64,000 nt of DNA from Chloroflexi bacterium 44-23 (GCA_001899005.1 MKUW01000019.1:299212-363211), one strand, 5' to 3'. Numbered from the stretch's first letter, positions 19,315-28,717 are shown. The notes: generated by a model not told the origin, from the letters alone. Program-made: numbers and translations.

Positions 19315-22300
19315 GTGAAAATATTGATATCTTCCGCCAGCCCTGACAAGCAATCTGATTCTGATTCTGATTCATTCCTGCATTACGGCAAGATTCTTCT
19401 GAGACAATTCGGGAATATGGTTGTCACCTTGTTGGCGGTTGCCTTTTTGACTTTATTTGTTCTTGAAATGGCAGACAGGGGTCGAAATCATTTGCCGGCC
19501 CACCTTTTCCAAACATTTTTGGGTACTTTTCGGAGCCTCTACGAATACCTTTTTCTTCACCCCACAACATATCCATGGCAAAGGCAGGACCTGGGTGCAT
19601 TTAAGCTTGTTCTGGATACGTTTGTCAATAGCGCGGGATTATTGCTTGTGGCGATCCTTTTTGCTTTATTTGTGGGAGTGATACTCGGCTTCCTGGCAGC
19701 TATTTCCAAAGGAAGGCTGGCTTCTACATTGGTATTGGTCTTTTCTGTGATGGGAATGTCAACACCCAGCTTTTTATTTGCGATGTTATTATGGGTGTTC
19801 AATATACAGGTTATCAATCGGATTCTGGGTTTGAAAGCACTCCCGCCTACAGGCATTGGCTGGGATCTGCATTTGCTCATGCCGATGCTGGTTCTGGCTG
19901 CACGCCCAATGGCTCAGATCGCGCAGGTGACTTATATATCATTACGCGACATACTAAATGAGGATTTTATTCGTTCAGCGCGTGCAAAAGGACTTTCTAA
20001 CAGTCTGGTATATAGCCGGCATGCATTAAAGAACATTCTTATTCCTGTTTTTACGACGGTAGGTACTACTTTACGCTATTCAATAGCCAGTTTGCCGGTG
20101 GTTGAGTATTTCTTTGTCTGGCCAGGGATTGGCCTAACCTTATTGAAAGCCATTAACCTGGGCATACCGGCCCTGGTTACCGATTTGATCGTTTCCTTGG
20201 GTTTCTTTTTTGTTTTGTTTAATCTGGCATTGAATCTAATTTATCCACTGATTGATGCACGCTTAAGAAGAGACAATCCGGATGCGAGTTTTCATGAGCC
20301 TTTTGAGATTTCCCATGCGATATCGGGAATTTTATTTGCCATGCAAGAATTTTGGTTGGACTTGCTTAAGCTTTTGGGTCTGAGAAAGGCACCAAAAACA
20401 GTCTTGCCGGAATTATCGTCTGGCCAGTTTTTGCATGCAAGCAGGGAGGAGATGCCTGCCTTTAAAAGACCCGGATTGAAACAAGGTATACACTGGGTCT
20501 TACATAACCCAGCTTTATTAATTGGGACGGTTTTTGTAATTGGGTTCCTGATTGTAATGGCCGGCGGTGATTCACTTGTCAAAGGCAATGCATCTGAATT
20601 ACATGGCATTATCATGATTGACGGCGTAATCGGTGCTCCCCCTTTCAAGACATCCAATACTTTTCCATGGGGAACAGATCATCTCGGCCGCGATATTCAA
20701 GCTCTTGTATTCGCAGGAGGTCAACGCACGCTTTCACTTGCTTTTTCAATTATGTTGACCAGATTAATCATTGGTGCGCTTTTGGGTGTTATTTCTGGCT
20801 GGTGGCAGGATAGCTGGTTTGATCGATTTGTCCAACGCTTACTTAATATTTGGGCCGCTTTTCCAATCACACTGTTCGCAATGTTAATCATTCAAGCGAT
20901 CGGGATTGAGCAAGGGGTCTGGGTTTTTATTCTAGCACTTTGTATTGTCGGGTGGGGGGAAGTAACCCAATTCGTTCGTTCACAGACTATGCGCATCAAG
21001 CCTGCTCTTTTTATCGAGGCGGCCCGATCTCTGGGTTCAAGTTCCGCAGGCATCTTAATCCGTCAGGTTTTTCCCAATTTAGTTCCGTCTTTGCTGGTGA
21101 TCGCTTCGTTGGAAATGAGTGGAATTTTGATGTTGCTGGCTGAATTGGGTTTCTTAAATATCTTTTTGGGGGGCGGGTTCAAGGTCGAAGCGACTGCAGA
21201 TATTCCATTAATGTTCTCAGATATCCCGGAATGGGGATCATTACTGGCGAACATCCGCGATTGGTGGCGGAGTTATCCCTGGATGGCCTGGTATCCGGGA
21301 TTGGCATTCTTTGTGGCGATCATAACCTTTAATTTGTTTGGCGAAGGGTTAAGGCGTTTTTTGGAAGACAGTCGTGTAAATTTAAGCCGGATTTTTAACC
21401 GCTATACACTGCTTGGGGCAGTTGCGGCCGTAATTGTGTTTGGATGGATCATGCAAATCCAATCACCGATGGGTATTTATCGAACCTACGCGAACACATT
21501 TGATGAAGAACGCGTATTGCAAACCATCAAAGACCTGACCAATCCAATTTTCCATGGCCGTGAATCTACTTCAGCAGCTGATGCACGCGTTGCCGAGTAT
21601 CTGTCGTACAGAATGGAAGAAATCGGACTGTTTCCGCCGGAAGGTGATGGTTCTTACATTTTCACAGTTCCGGTGCAACGATTGCACTTAATTGCGCAGC
21701 CAAAGCTGGTTTTGCTGGATGAAAATGATAGGGAATTAAAATCATTTGTCTATCGAAAAGATTTTGCGGATTACGCTGGAGTCAGCATGACATTTGGAGA
21801 AAATCAAGGCAGTATTATCGGATTGGCGATTGGACCAGCTTCCGGAGATACGAGTAAAGAATTATCTGCAATCAGTGCGTTATCGTTGTCAGATAAAGCG
21901 GTTTTGATTCGCGAAAAAGATTATGGACGTCCCGGTTTAAAGACAGCCGGGTTAATCCTGGTAGTTGCAGACGATGAGATCTCCTTGCAACAGAAAAAAT
22001 TATATTATCTGACTTATTGGCATCCTGAACGTCTGACATTCTGGATCAATGAAGAGACAGCCAATTTGATGCTGATGACTGCCGATAGCGATTTGAACGA
22101 GTTGGACCAGGAAGCAGCACATTTGAAGGCTGGAGAAATTTTTGCTACAAATGCGGGCGCAATCGTTCAAGGTTCAATTTTGGCGGAGCAAGGCAATGAT
22201 GAAATGATAAATATGGCCATTGGTGTTTTGCCTGGTGAAGGTGCTTTAATGGGGGACAGAGGCATATCAATGGATACTGAAGTCACAATTATCAGTGCAT

Positions 22301-22872
22301 ACTACGACGGCCTTGGAGATCAACCTGATGGAGTCTTATATCCCGGAGCCAATGATAATGCCAGCGGTGTAGGTACATTATTGGAACTAGCCAGGTTATT
22401 AAAAGATAGTCCATATGCACCCAAACGCACCATTATTTTTGTTGCCTGGAGCGGTGGCGATCGCGGGGAGTCATTAAAATATTTGGATATTATGAATGCT
22501 TACCGGGAATTAAATGAGTTCAAAGTCAATGAAATCATTGAAATTAGCGCTGTTGGTGCAGGAACCGGTAAGGCAGTTAATATTGGTGCCCAATCCAGCT
22601 ACCGTCTGGTGAAATTAGTGCAGGATGGCGGAAAACGTCTGGGAATAAAGACGACAACCCGTGGGCGCGGGCCTCATTATGGCATCGTTGAAGACATTCC
22701 AACTGCTTCGCCCCGTGAAGCTCCCAGCTTGTACATCAGTTGGGATGGATCGGATCAAAATGCGCACACTGTGCGGGATGTGATAGAAAATATTGATCCG
22801 AAAAAGCTAAAAAAGAGTGGACGCTTATTAACCTTAATTTCCCTGATCTTATCGCGGGAGAATAATTACTGA
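19315..22872 (+). CDS. Fusion: DppB-like permease, DppC-like permease and degenerate M28 peptidase domain
   Basis: This 1185-residue single frame joins three units. Residues about 30-320 are a DppB-type permease with EAA loop FIRSARAKGLSNSLVYSRHA. Residues about 385-690 are a DppC-type permease with the hallmark FPWGTDHLGRDIQALVFAGG and EAA loop FIEAARSLGSSSAGILIRQV. After one more membrane helix (near residue 705) comes an extracytoplasmic M28-like aminopeptidase domain. In it, GANDNASGVGTLLELARLL keeps the Asp ligand, but the first metal His is Tyr (SAYYDGLGD) and the catalytic Glu-Glu region reads AWSGGDRGES. Peptidase activity is therefore doubtful, and substrate binding is more likely. 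No ATPase or binding-protein gene lies next to it. The start at GTG 19315 has no strong Shine-Dalgarno, so the exact N-terminus is uncertain. Confidence 0.88.
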   Translation: MKILISSASPDKQSDSDSDSFLHYGKILLRQFGNMVVTLLAVAFLTLFVLEMADRGRNHLPAHLFQTFLGTFRSLYEYLFLHPTTYPWQRQDLGAFKLVLDTFVNSAGLLLVAILFALFVGVILGFLAAISKGRLASTLVLVFSVMGMSTPSFLFAMLLWVFNIQVINRILGLKALPPTGIGWDLHLLMPMLVLAARPMAQIAQVTYISLRDILNEDFIRSARAKGLSNSLVYSRHALKNILIPVFTTVGTTLRYSIASLPVVEYFFVWPGIGLTLLKAINLGIPALVTDLIVSLGFFFVLFNLALNLIYPLIDARLRRDNPDASFHEPFEISHAISGILFAMQEFWLDLLKLLGLRKAPKTVLPELSSGQFLHASREEMPAFKRPGLKQGIHWVLHNPALLIGTVFVIGFLIVMAGGDSLVKGNASELHGIIMIDGVIGAPPFKTSNTFPWGTDHLGRDIQALVFAGGQRTLSLAFSIMLTRLIIGALLGVISGWWQDSWFDRFVQRLLNIWAAFPITLFAMLIIQAIGIEQGVWVFILALCIVGWGEVTQFVRSQTMRIKPALFIEAARSLGSSSAGILIRQVFPNLVPSLLVIASLEMSGILMLLAELGFLNIFLGGGFKVEATADIPLMFSDIPEWGSLLANIRDWWRSYPWMAWYPGLAFFVAIITFNLFGEGLRRFLEDSRVNLSRIFNRYTLLGAVAAVIVFGWIMQIQSPMGIYRTYANTFDEERVLQTIKDLTNPIFHGRESTSAADARVAEYLSYRMEEIGLFPPEGDGSYIFTVPVQRLHLIAQPKLVLLDENDRELKSFVYRKDFADYAGVSMTFGENQGSIIGLAIGPASGDTSKELSAISALSLSDKAVLIREKDYGRPGLKTAGLILVVADDEISLQQKKLYYLTYWHPERLTFWINEETANLMLMTADSDLNELDQEAAHLKAGEIFATNAGAIVQGSILAEQGNDEMINMAIGVLPGEGALMGDRGISMDTEVTIISAYYDGLGDQPDGVLYPGANDNASGVGTLLELARLLKDSPYAPKRTIIFVAWSGGDRGESLKYLDIMNAYRELNEFKVNEIIEISAVGAGTGKAVNIGAQSSYRLVKLVQDGGKRLGIKTTTRGRGPHYGIVEDIPTASPREAPSLYISWDGSDQNAHTVRDVIENIDPKKLKKSGRLLTLISLILSRENNY

Positions 22873-22978
22873 GCTCTTCTTTAGGATAAGAAAGAAAAGA
22901 CACCCAATTTAATAAAATTGGAACTTTTTGGATTGGATTTACGTATATTAATTTAACTGAAAATTATTCAACCTGACC

Positions 22979-23102
22979 GAAAGACCGGGGAGAAAATCCG
23001 CCACAAGCGAAGTAAATCCCCTTCTTTCAGGCGGAACGATCTAAGCGTATAGGTGTTATTGTATATATGAGTCAGAGGCAACGCCGCAATCCGCTTCGAC
23101 TC
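22979..23102 (+). ncRNA. Candidate structured RNA leader (pseudoknot plus hairpin) upstream of a small membrane peptide
   Basis: Stem I pairs GAAAG (22979-22983) and GGGGA (22987-22991) with TCCCC (23017-23021) and CTTTC (23024-23028). Stem II pairs CCGCC (22998-23002), inside the loop of stem I, with GGCGG (23030-23034) beyond it, giving an H-type pseudoknot. A second hairpin, GAGTC (23069-23073) with GACTC (23098-23102), ends 20 bases before the Shine-Dalgarno of the 28-residue ORF. I could not match it to a known riboswitch class. It may be a novel cis-regulator or just a stable leader. Confidence 0.5.
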
Positions 23103-23134
23103 GAAAGACCTGTTGTTTGAAAAGGAGGTTCATT

Positions 23135-23221
23135 ATGGCAGGGGTAGTCTATGTTGTCATCGCCTTTGTGGGGCTATTGTTTACAGCAGCCAGTCTGGTA
23201 GGGCTTAAGTCACAACGATAA
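23135..23221 (+). CDS. 28-residue predicted single-pass membrane peptide
   Basis: ATG 23135 follows AAAGGAGGTTCATT, the best Shine-Dalgarno in the window (AAGGAGG at 23122-23128). The peptide begins MAGVVYVVIAFVGLLF, is hydrophobic for about 22 residues and ends with the basic tail GLKSQR before TAA. This is the composition of a small transmembrane regulatory subunit, such as those that stabilise oxidases or transporters, but it matches none I know. It sits alone between a structured leader and a strong terminator, so it appears to be its own transcription unit. Confidence 0.6.
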   Translation: MAGVVYVVIAFVGLLFTAASLVGLKSQR

Positions 23222-23313
23222 ATGAACAGGAAAGATAAAAAATTGATTGAAAAACCAACACATCAGAGGCTGAATCGATTGAAAATCAGCAAGCAAATTT
23301 CAACATCTCCTTG

Positions 23314-23345
23314 AAAACTCCCGCTCGATAAAAGCGGGAGTTTTT
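23314..23345 (+). terminator. Rho-independent terminator after the small membrane peptide
   Basis: The stem ACTCCCGCT (23317-23325) / AGCGGGAGT (23333-23341) is flanked by AAAA before and TTTTT after, with a 7-base loop. This is a classic intrinsic terminator. Confidence 0.92.
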
Positions 23346-23680
23346 CGTGCGCCCAGCCCTTTTTGAATTATCTTCCATACCTGCGGACCGATCAAGTCAA
23401 TTTCTGTAGACTCCGAAACTCAATACTCTTAACTTACACCAGTGGCTTGCCCTTCAAGACAGTCAATACAATTAAGAGACGCTTAACGGTATATGCTACC
23501 TGATTGAGCGTGTCCTTTGACATATTCACAAATCCTTAAAGTCATTGTATGATCATATGTATTGATATAGTGAGCGGTGAGATTCATGGGTTATCAACAA
23601 AGTGGAAACTTTTTTTCACTTCAAAACGTCTTTTCATGGTAGAGAGTGTGTCATTTTAGATTGCAGAGAGAGGTGTGCCC
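23346..23680. other. Intergenic region upstream of the Yip1-ABC operon
   Basis: About 335 bases hold no gene. AT-rich segments around 23510-23580 (TTGACATATTCAC, TTGTATGATCATATG) could contain the operon promoter, but no pair of boxes with good spacing stands out. Confidence 0.4.
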
Positions 23681-24463
23681 ATGGTGGAACAAGATGTGTC
23701 TTTCGTTGAAGAGGAAAAACCAAGGAAATTTCAATTAAAATGGTTTTTCCCGCTATTTTTTAAGCCTGGAAAAGCACTGGCAGAAATTGGGGAAAAGAAT
23801 TATAGCGTTTGGCTGGCGCCATTGGTTCTCTTGATGGTTTCAGCTTTGGTTTTGGTGCTGGTTTCTGTCCCGATCATCAGCGCTGCCGCACCACAAGTCA
23901 CTCCGCCGGAAGGTTTCGAATACTATAGCCCGCAACAACAGCAGCAATTTAGCGAAGCCGTAGGCGTAAATTCCAGCCCGATGGTTACGACTGTGTTCCC
24001 GTTGGTTGGAAAATTCCTGGGTATTTGGATTGGGTGGTTCCTATTGGGCAGCATTCTACATCTTTCATTGACCCTCAATGGAAGCCGTAGCAGCAATCGT
24101 TCTGCCTTAAATATTGTCGCCTGGGCAAGCCTTCCATTTATCGTGCGGGATATTGTGCAGATTTTTGCTATCTTAATTAGCCACCAGATTATCAAGGGGC
24201 CCGGCCTTTCTGGTTTTATGGCTGAGGGTGTAACTGGCTTTCAGGCATTTCTAACCGCATTATTGGCTTTTGTTGATATTTATCTGATCTGGCAAATTAT
24301 TCTTATAGGGATTGGGGCGATTAAGATTTCAGGTCTGAAAGCTGGTAAAGCCTGGTTGGCGACTCTGGCTGCAATTTTGATTTTCCTGGCATTAAAAGCA
24401 ATACCAGGTTTAATCACTTCCCAATTGAGCGGTCTTTCTACTGGTGGTTTTTTCTTCTTCTAA
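23681..24463 (+). CDS. Yip1-family membrane protein
   Basis: This 260-residue protein has a charged N-terminal cytoplasmic stretch (EEEKPRKFQLKWFFPLFF) and then PGKALAEIGEKN, the usual entry to the Yip1/DUF1282 domain. Four to five membrane helices follow (about residues 45-70, 110-135, 150-170, 185-215 and 225-245). ATG 23681 is preferred over GTG 23675 because GAGAGGTG sits at suitable spacing. It is the first gene of a run of four (Yip1, ABC ATPase, secreted CARDB-like protein, FtsX/MacB permease) with 4-base gaps or overlaps, so it probably helps or organises that exporter. The precise role is unknown. Confidence 0.8.
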   Translation: MVEQDVSFVEEEKPRKFQLKWFFPLFFKPGKALAEIGEKNYSVWLAPLVLLMVSALVLVLVSVPIISAAAPQVTPPEGFEYYSPQQQQQFSEAVGVNSSPMVTTVFPLVGKFLGIWIGWFLLGSILHLSLTLNGSRSSNRSALNIVAWASLPFIVRDIVQIFAILISHQIIKGPGLSGFMAEGVTGFQAFLTALLAFVDIYLIWQIILIGIGAIKISGLKAGKAWLATLAAILIFLALKAIPGLITSQLSGLSTGGFFFF

Positions 24464-24467
24464 GATT

Positions 24468-25208
24468 ATGAGTAATTTGCCATTTATTCAAATGCGAGAC
24501 CTTCGAAAGACCTTTATCATGGGGCGCCAAAAGGTGCATGCTCTGGCAGGGATTGATCTGGATATTAAAAAGGGTTCATTTACCGTGATTATGGGTCCCT
24601 CCGGTTCGGGTAAAAGCACATTACTTTACCTTCTGGGAGGTCTGGATCGCGCAACCAGTGGAGAAATTCACGTGGACGGATTTGAATTGGAAAAAATGGA
24701 TGAAAATGATCTTGGACTTTTTCGGCGCAAGAAGGTCGGTTTTATTTTTCAATCCTTTAATCTTATTTCCAGCATGACCGCCTTTCAAAATGTCGCTTTC
24801 CCAATGCGTTTCGCTGGGATTCCCACTAAAGAAAGGCATGTGCGGGCTTCTTCTCTCTTAAATCAGGTTGGGCTTTCAAATAGAGCCCAGCACCGGCCGA
24901 CCGAACTTTCCGGAGGCCAGCAACAGCGCGTTGCGGTGGCACGCTCGCTGGTTAATAACCCGCCGCTTATTTTGGCAGATGAGCCCACCGGCAACCTGGA
25001 TACCACAAGCGGCTATAGCATCATGAAACTGCTTTCTCGCCTTAATCAGGAGGGCAGAACAGTAGTAGTGGTAACCCATGATTTACGCATGCGCCAGTTT
25101 GCCTCCGAGATGATTTTCCTTTTGGATGGAATGGTTGTCAGCGAAGCGGAATACGATGCCGCCGCCAGTTTTGAATTGCAAGAAAAAGAAGCAGAGGAGT
25201 TGATATGA
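24468..25208 (+). CDS. ABC transporter ATP-binding protein, MacB/LolD type
   Basis: The 246-residue ATPase has Walker [17 protein letters not shown] near residue 42, Q-loop [11 protein letters not shown], signature [15 protein letters not shown], Walker [13 protein letters not shown] and H-loop VVVVTHD. The GNLD ending and the Q-loop wording place it in the MacB/LolD/FtsE group, which works with FtsX-fold permeases on envelope substrates. ATG 24468 follows the Yip1 stop by 4 bases. Its stop overlaps the next start (ATGA at 25205-25208), so the genes are translationally coupled. It pairs with the permease at 26749. Confidence 0.93.
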   Translation: MSNLPFIQMRDLRKTFIMGRQKVHALAGIDLDIKKGSFTVIMGPSGSGKSTLLYLLGGLDRATSGEIHVDGFELEKMDENDLGLFRRKKVGFIFQSFNLISSMTAFQNVAFPMRFAGIPTKERHVRASSLLNQVGLSNRAQHRPTELSGGQQQRVAVARSLVNNPPLILADEPTGNLDTTSGYSIMKLLSRLNQEGRTVVVVTHDLRMRQFASEMIFLLDGMVVSEAEYDAAASFELQEKEAEELI

Positions 25209-26743
25209 AAAAACTTATCCGTTCATTCTTATTTTCAATCTTAATACTGATCTTTGCCTTGGGAACCATCGCGAGTCCTGTGGTATTTGCACAGGAAGGA
25301 ACTACAACGCCTATAGTGACACTTACTCCAACTCCTACAGCCACATCTACTTCGACTACTGTAGCGACACTCACTCCAACTCCTACAATGACCGTCTTTG
25401 GACGCCCATTGGTTGTCATTTATGCGTATGATTATGGACAGTCAGCCGTCAATCCCGGTAGTGATTTTACCCTCAAAATTCGACTTAAAAATGCTGGCGG
25501 AAGCGATGTTTATAACCTTATCGCAAGCTTTGCAAGCAGTGACTTCTTGCCATTAGAGACCGGTGCAGTACGAGTTGTTCCTTACCTGGATACAGATGCC
25601 GCTACCGATATCAGCCAGCCGTTAAGGGCAAACGCAACCTTATGGGGCTTGGCTTCGGGTTTGGTCACGATGAATGTCAGCTATACAGACTTTCAGGGTA
25701 CCAGTTATAGCGAAGTATTTACATTGGCGATTAACTTAACACAACCCGTTTATTCTTCTGCAGCGACTGCCACACCAACTTCTCAGGCTCGGGCGCAATT
25801 GGTAGTGGGAGGTTATGAAGTCGATGTAAACCCATTGCAACCCGGCTCAATATTCAACTTAAAAGTGCTGATGCGTAACCTGGGGACTGTTGAGGCACAG
25901 GGTGTAACCATGGTGTTGGGTGGAGGAGTTTCTGGATCGGATGGCAGTGGCACACCCACCGTTGGGGGGTTATCCGGTGGCAGTTCAGATCTGAGCACAT
26001 TTGCACCACTTGGCTCCTCCAACCTTATTTACCTCGATAAAATCGCAGCTGCCGAATCAAAATCAACTGAAGTACAACTGATTGTCAATGTCTCTACCAT
26101 CCCAGGCGCTTATCCTTTCAAAATCTCATTTGCTTATACCAATAGTAAAGGCGAGCGGGTGGTGGATGACCAGGTCATTACCCTTCTGGTTTATTCCCTG
26201 CCACGCGTAGAATTGGGTTTTTACCGCGATCCTGGCATTTTGTTTGCAGGACAAGTTTCACCCTTACCGATTCAAATCACCAATTTGGGTAAGACCACGG
26301 CTATCCTTGGAAATTTAAGAGTGAGTGTTACGGGTGGTGCCGATTTGAGTGAAAATGTGGCACTGGTTGGCCCATTGGAACAGGGTGGTTATTTCACCCT
26401 GGATGCGATGGTAATGCCATATCAGACTGGCCCCCTGGATATTCTGGTCTCAGTTTCTTACAATGATGATTTTAATCAACCAAGGACTGTGGAACAAACT
26501 CTGTCCGTCCAGGTAGAACCGGAGCAGATTTTTGAACCGATGCCTGGTGATGGCACAGATCTACCGGTAATTGAAACCCAAGAAACATTTGCCGAGAAAG
26601 TCGTTCGTTTTTTGAAAGGATTATTGGGTTTGGGCAGCGCAAAATCTGAACCGGCATTGGATTATCCCATGCCGGCAGATGGTGGTGAATTTCCTCAGCA
26701 AGAAGTACCGGTGGTACCGATTAAGCCTGGCGGCAAAGGATAA
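25205..26743 (+). CDS. Secreted CARDB/COG1361-like protein of the ABC exporter operon
   Basis: This 512-residue protein has a signal peptide ([17 protein letters not shown], cleavage near VVFAQ), a Thr/Pro-rich linker (TPIVTLTPTPTATST) and then three immunoglobulin-like repeats typical of CARDB/COG1361 proteins (NPGSDFTLKIRLKNAGGSDV, QPGSIFNLKVLMRNLGTVEA, FAGQVSPLPIQITNLGKTTA). The C-terminal 70 residues contain an amphipathic VVRFLKGLLGLG and a Pro-rich end with no membrane helix. It lies between the ATPase and permease genes. COG1361 proteins are recurrently found beside MacB-like transporters, so it is probably an extracytoplasmic adaptor or substrate-handling subunit. That role is inference. 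Confidence 0.8.
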   Translation: MKKLIRSFLFSILILIFALGTIASPVVFAQEGTTTPIVTLTPTPTATSTSTTVATLTPTPTMTVFGRPLVVIYAYDYGQSAVNPGSDFTLKIRLKNAGGSDVYNLIASFASSDFLPLETGAVRVVPYLDTDAATDISQPLRANATLWGLASGLVTMNVSYTDFQGTSYSEVFTLAINLTQPVYSSAATATPTSQARAQLVVGGYEVDVNPLQPGSIFNLKVLMRNLGTVEAQGVTMVLGGGVSGSDGSGTPTVGGLSGGSSDLSTFAPLGSSNLIYLDKIAAAESKSTEVQLIVNVSTIPGAYPFKISFAYTNSKGERVVDDQVITLLVYSLPRVELGFYRDPGILFAGQVSPLPIQITNLGKTTAILGNLRVSVTGGADLSENVALVGPLEQGGYFTLDAMVMPYQTGPLDILVSVSYNDDFNQPRTVEQTLSVQVEPEQIFEPMPGDGTDLPVIETQETFAEKVVRFLKGLLGLGSAKSEPALDYPMPADGGEFPQQEVPVVPIKPGGKG

Positions 26744-26748
26744 CTCGC

Positions 26749-28062
26749 ATGCATTTTTGGGATTTCTTCAGCCTGATTATTGAAAACCTCAATCGGCGGA
26801 AAGGGCGGGTGGCATTGACCGCAATTGGTGTGGTCATTGGCACAGCTGCGGTAGTGCTGTTGGTCTCTCTGGCGACCGGACTGCAAAAATCGGCCACCAG
26901 CAACTTGTGGGGCATTAATGACCTGACCCGCATCGAAGTTTACCCAAATTGGGGCTCCGGACCGATGATGATGGTAAATGGTGTTGCTGAAAGCCCTTCA
27001 AATATAAAAATGTTGACCAGCGCTGCTTTGACAGAAATTGCCGCCATCGATGGTGTGGATAAAGTTATTCCGCGTGATTACTTGAATGGCTCTGCTATGG
27101 TGAAGCTGGGTAAATTGGAATCCTGGGGCAATATTATGGGGGTTGAGACAGCGAGCCTGGAAGATCTGCGTTATCTGGTAAATGAAGGCACGCTTGAACT
27201 ACGAAGAGGGACGGTAATCGTAGGCAGCTGGATTCCAAAAAATTTTTATAACCCCAATATGCGTCCCGGAGAAGAGCCGCCCGAACCTCCTCAAATGATG
27301 GATCAACGAATCAAACTGGTGCTGTCAAAGTGGACTGAGGACGGCCAGGAAGTCAAGAAAACAGTCACTTTGCAGGTGGCAGGCACGCTTCAAGAAATGC
27401 GCAATGAAGCGGATGGCACCATGTATGTCAGTATGACTGATCTGGAAGCATGGAATCAATGGTTTAACAACGGGAAGCGCGTCAATCGAAACAAAGATGG
27501 TTATCAAAACGTGATTGTTCAGGCTGTTTCTCCGGATGTGACCGTTGATGTTACCAATCATATTAATGATCTGGGTTTTATGGCCTACTCCCCACAAAGT
27601 ACCGTAGAGGGGATTAACTCCTTCTTTGTGGTCTTGCAGATCATCTTTGGCGGAATTGGAGCCATTGCGTTACTGGTGGCTGCTATTGGAATCGCCAATA
27701 CGATGACGATGGCTATTCTGGAGCGTACGCGTGAAATTGGGCTGATGAAAGCAATTGGAGCCACCAATAAGGATGTCCTGACCATATTCCTGGGAGAAGC
27801 TGCTGGAATCGGCTTTTTGGGCGGTTTGGGAGGCATGCTATTGGGTTGGGGGGGCAGCAAAGTACTTAACATCGTTGCCATGCAATTTATGGCAGGTCAG
27901 GCTGAACAAGGGATCGTTTCGAATGGTATTTCCACGGTTACCCCCACCTGGCTTCTTCTGTTTGCCATAATTTTTGCTACCCTGGTGGGCTTTTTGTCTG
28001 GATTGTATCCGGCGTTGCGAGCTGCAACATTGGAGCCGGTTATGGCGCTGAAGTACGAATAA
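26749..28062 (+). CDS. ABC transporter permease, FtsX/MacB fold
   Basis: The 437-residue protein has one N-terminal membrane helix (VALTAIGVVIGTAAVVLLVSL), a large extracytoplasmic MacB_PCD-like domain (about residues 50-285) and three C-terminal helices. The first of these contains IGAIALLVAAIGIANTMTMA, followed by ERTREIGLMKAIGATNKDV, the coupling-helix motif of the FtsX family. It starts 5 bases after the CARDB-like gene and ends the operon. With the ATPase at 24468 it would form a mechanotransmission-type exporter; the substrate is unknown. Confidence 0.92.
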   Translation: MHFWDFFSLIIENLNRRKGRVALTAIGVVIGTAAVVLLVSLATGLQKSATSNLWGINDLTRIEVYPNWGSGPMMMVNGVAESPSNIKMLTSAALTEIAAIDGVDKVIPRDYLNGSAMVKLGKLESWGNIMGVETASLEDLRYLVNEGTLELRRGTVIVGSWIPKNFYNPNMRPGEEPPEPPQMMDQRIKLVLSKWTEDGQEVKKTVTLQVAGTLQEMRNEADGTMYVSMTDLEAWNQWFNNGKRVNRNKDGYQNVIVQAVSPDVTVDVTNHINDLGFMAYSPQSTVEGINSFFVVLQIIFGGIGAIALLVAAIGIANTMTMAILERTREIGLMKAIGATNKDVLTIFLGEAAGIGFLGGLGGMLLGWGGSKVLNIVAMQFMAGQAEQGIVSNGISTVTPTWLLLFAIIFATLVGFLSGLYPALRAATLEPVMALKYE

Positions 28063-28130
28063 TACATTTGGAATGTTGTAAGTCTGAAGAAAAAGAATGA
28101 ATGGAATATGCCGGATAGAAAAGAGTATAA

Positions 28131-28452
28131 ATGACGGATGATCATAAATTTGAAGACAGAGTAAGGGGTGCGCTAGCGGATATATCTGGCGTTCGCGAGA
28201 AGCGTATGTTTGGCAGTCTGGGATTTATTGTGCGCGGAAAATTATGTATCAGTGCGCGTGCCGAGCGCATGATGTGCCGTATTGATCCGGCCATTTATGA
28301 CACTGAATTGAAAAAACCAGGATGCCGCGCAGTTATTATGAAAGGCAGCGAGAGCCGCGGTTATATATGTCGATAGTGAGTATTTGAAATCAGATAGCGA
28401 TCTGCAATATTGGATTGATCGTGCGTTGGAATATATCGCGACCATCTCATGA
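28131..28452 (+). pseudogene. TfoX N-terminal-domain protein, frameshifted
   Basis: From ATG 28131 the frame gives a TfoX_N-type domain (REKRMFGSLGFIVRGKLCIS, AERMMCRIDP, PGCRAVIMKG) and stops at 28376. One base of frame shift within TATATAT near 28363-28369 would restore a natural ending (YVDSEYLKSDSDLQYWIDRA) to TGA at 28450-28452. The domain normally carries its C-terminal helix here, so the gene is broken by a one-base gain or two-base loss, or the sequence has an error in that alternating run. TfoX_N proteins are small; the role outside competence regulation is unclear. Confidence 0.7.
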
Positions 28453-28597
28453 AAACAAGATACCCATGGTGAAATTAGAGGAAAACAATCAGAAAGCACT
28501 GCGTGAATAGCTCAACGATTGGTAAACTTGCTTGCATGCCAGAGAGGCGAAAAACTTACATTACATAAGCCTGGTTTACTTACATTTTGAACTCAGG

Positions 28598-28655
28598 TTT
28601 CTATAAAAATGAAAAAGTGATAATCATCGAAAAACATCCTCACTTTTTCAATCTT
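28598..28655. repeat. Diverged direct repeat flanking the toxin-antitoxin module, copy 1
   Basis: The sequence TTTCTATAAAAATGAAAAAG, then TGATAATCATCG and a C-rich/T-rich end, is similar to 29537-29592 (TTTCTATAAAAACAAAAAAA, TGATAATTATCG, CCCCCATTTCAAT). About three quarters of positions agree. The two copies bracket the mazEF-like pair. Confidence 0.55.
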
Positions 28656-28717
28656 TGGTTTTTTGTGAACGGCTTAAAAAATATCTTTTTAAGCGGTTGA
28701 TTATTACTTAAATACCA

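Noticed and set aside
22979..23034. Cobalamin-type riboswitch, suggested by GAAAATCCGCCAC
   Set aside because: Only a short resemblance; the B12 box and the long conserved core are missing.
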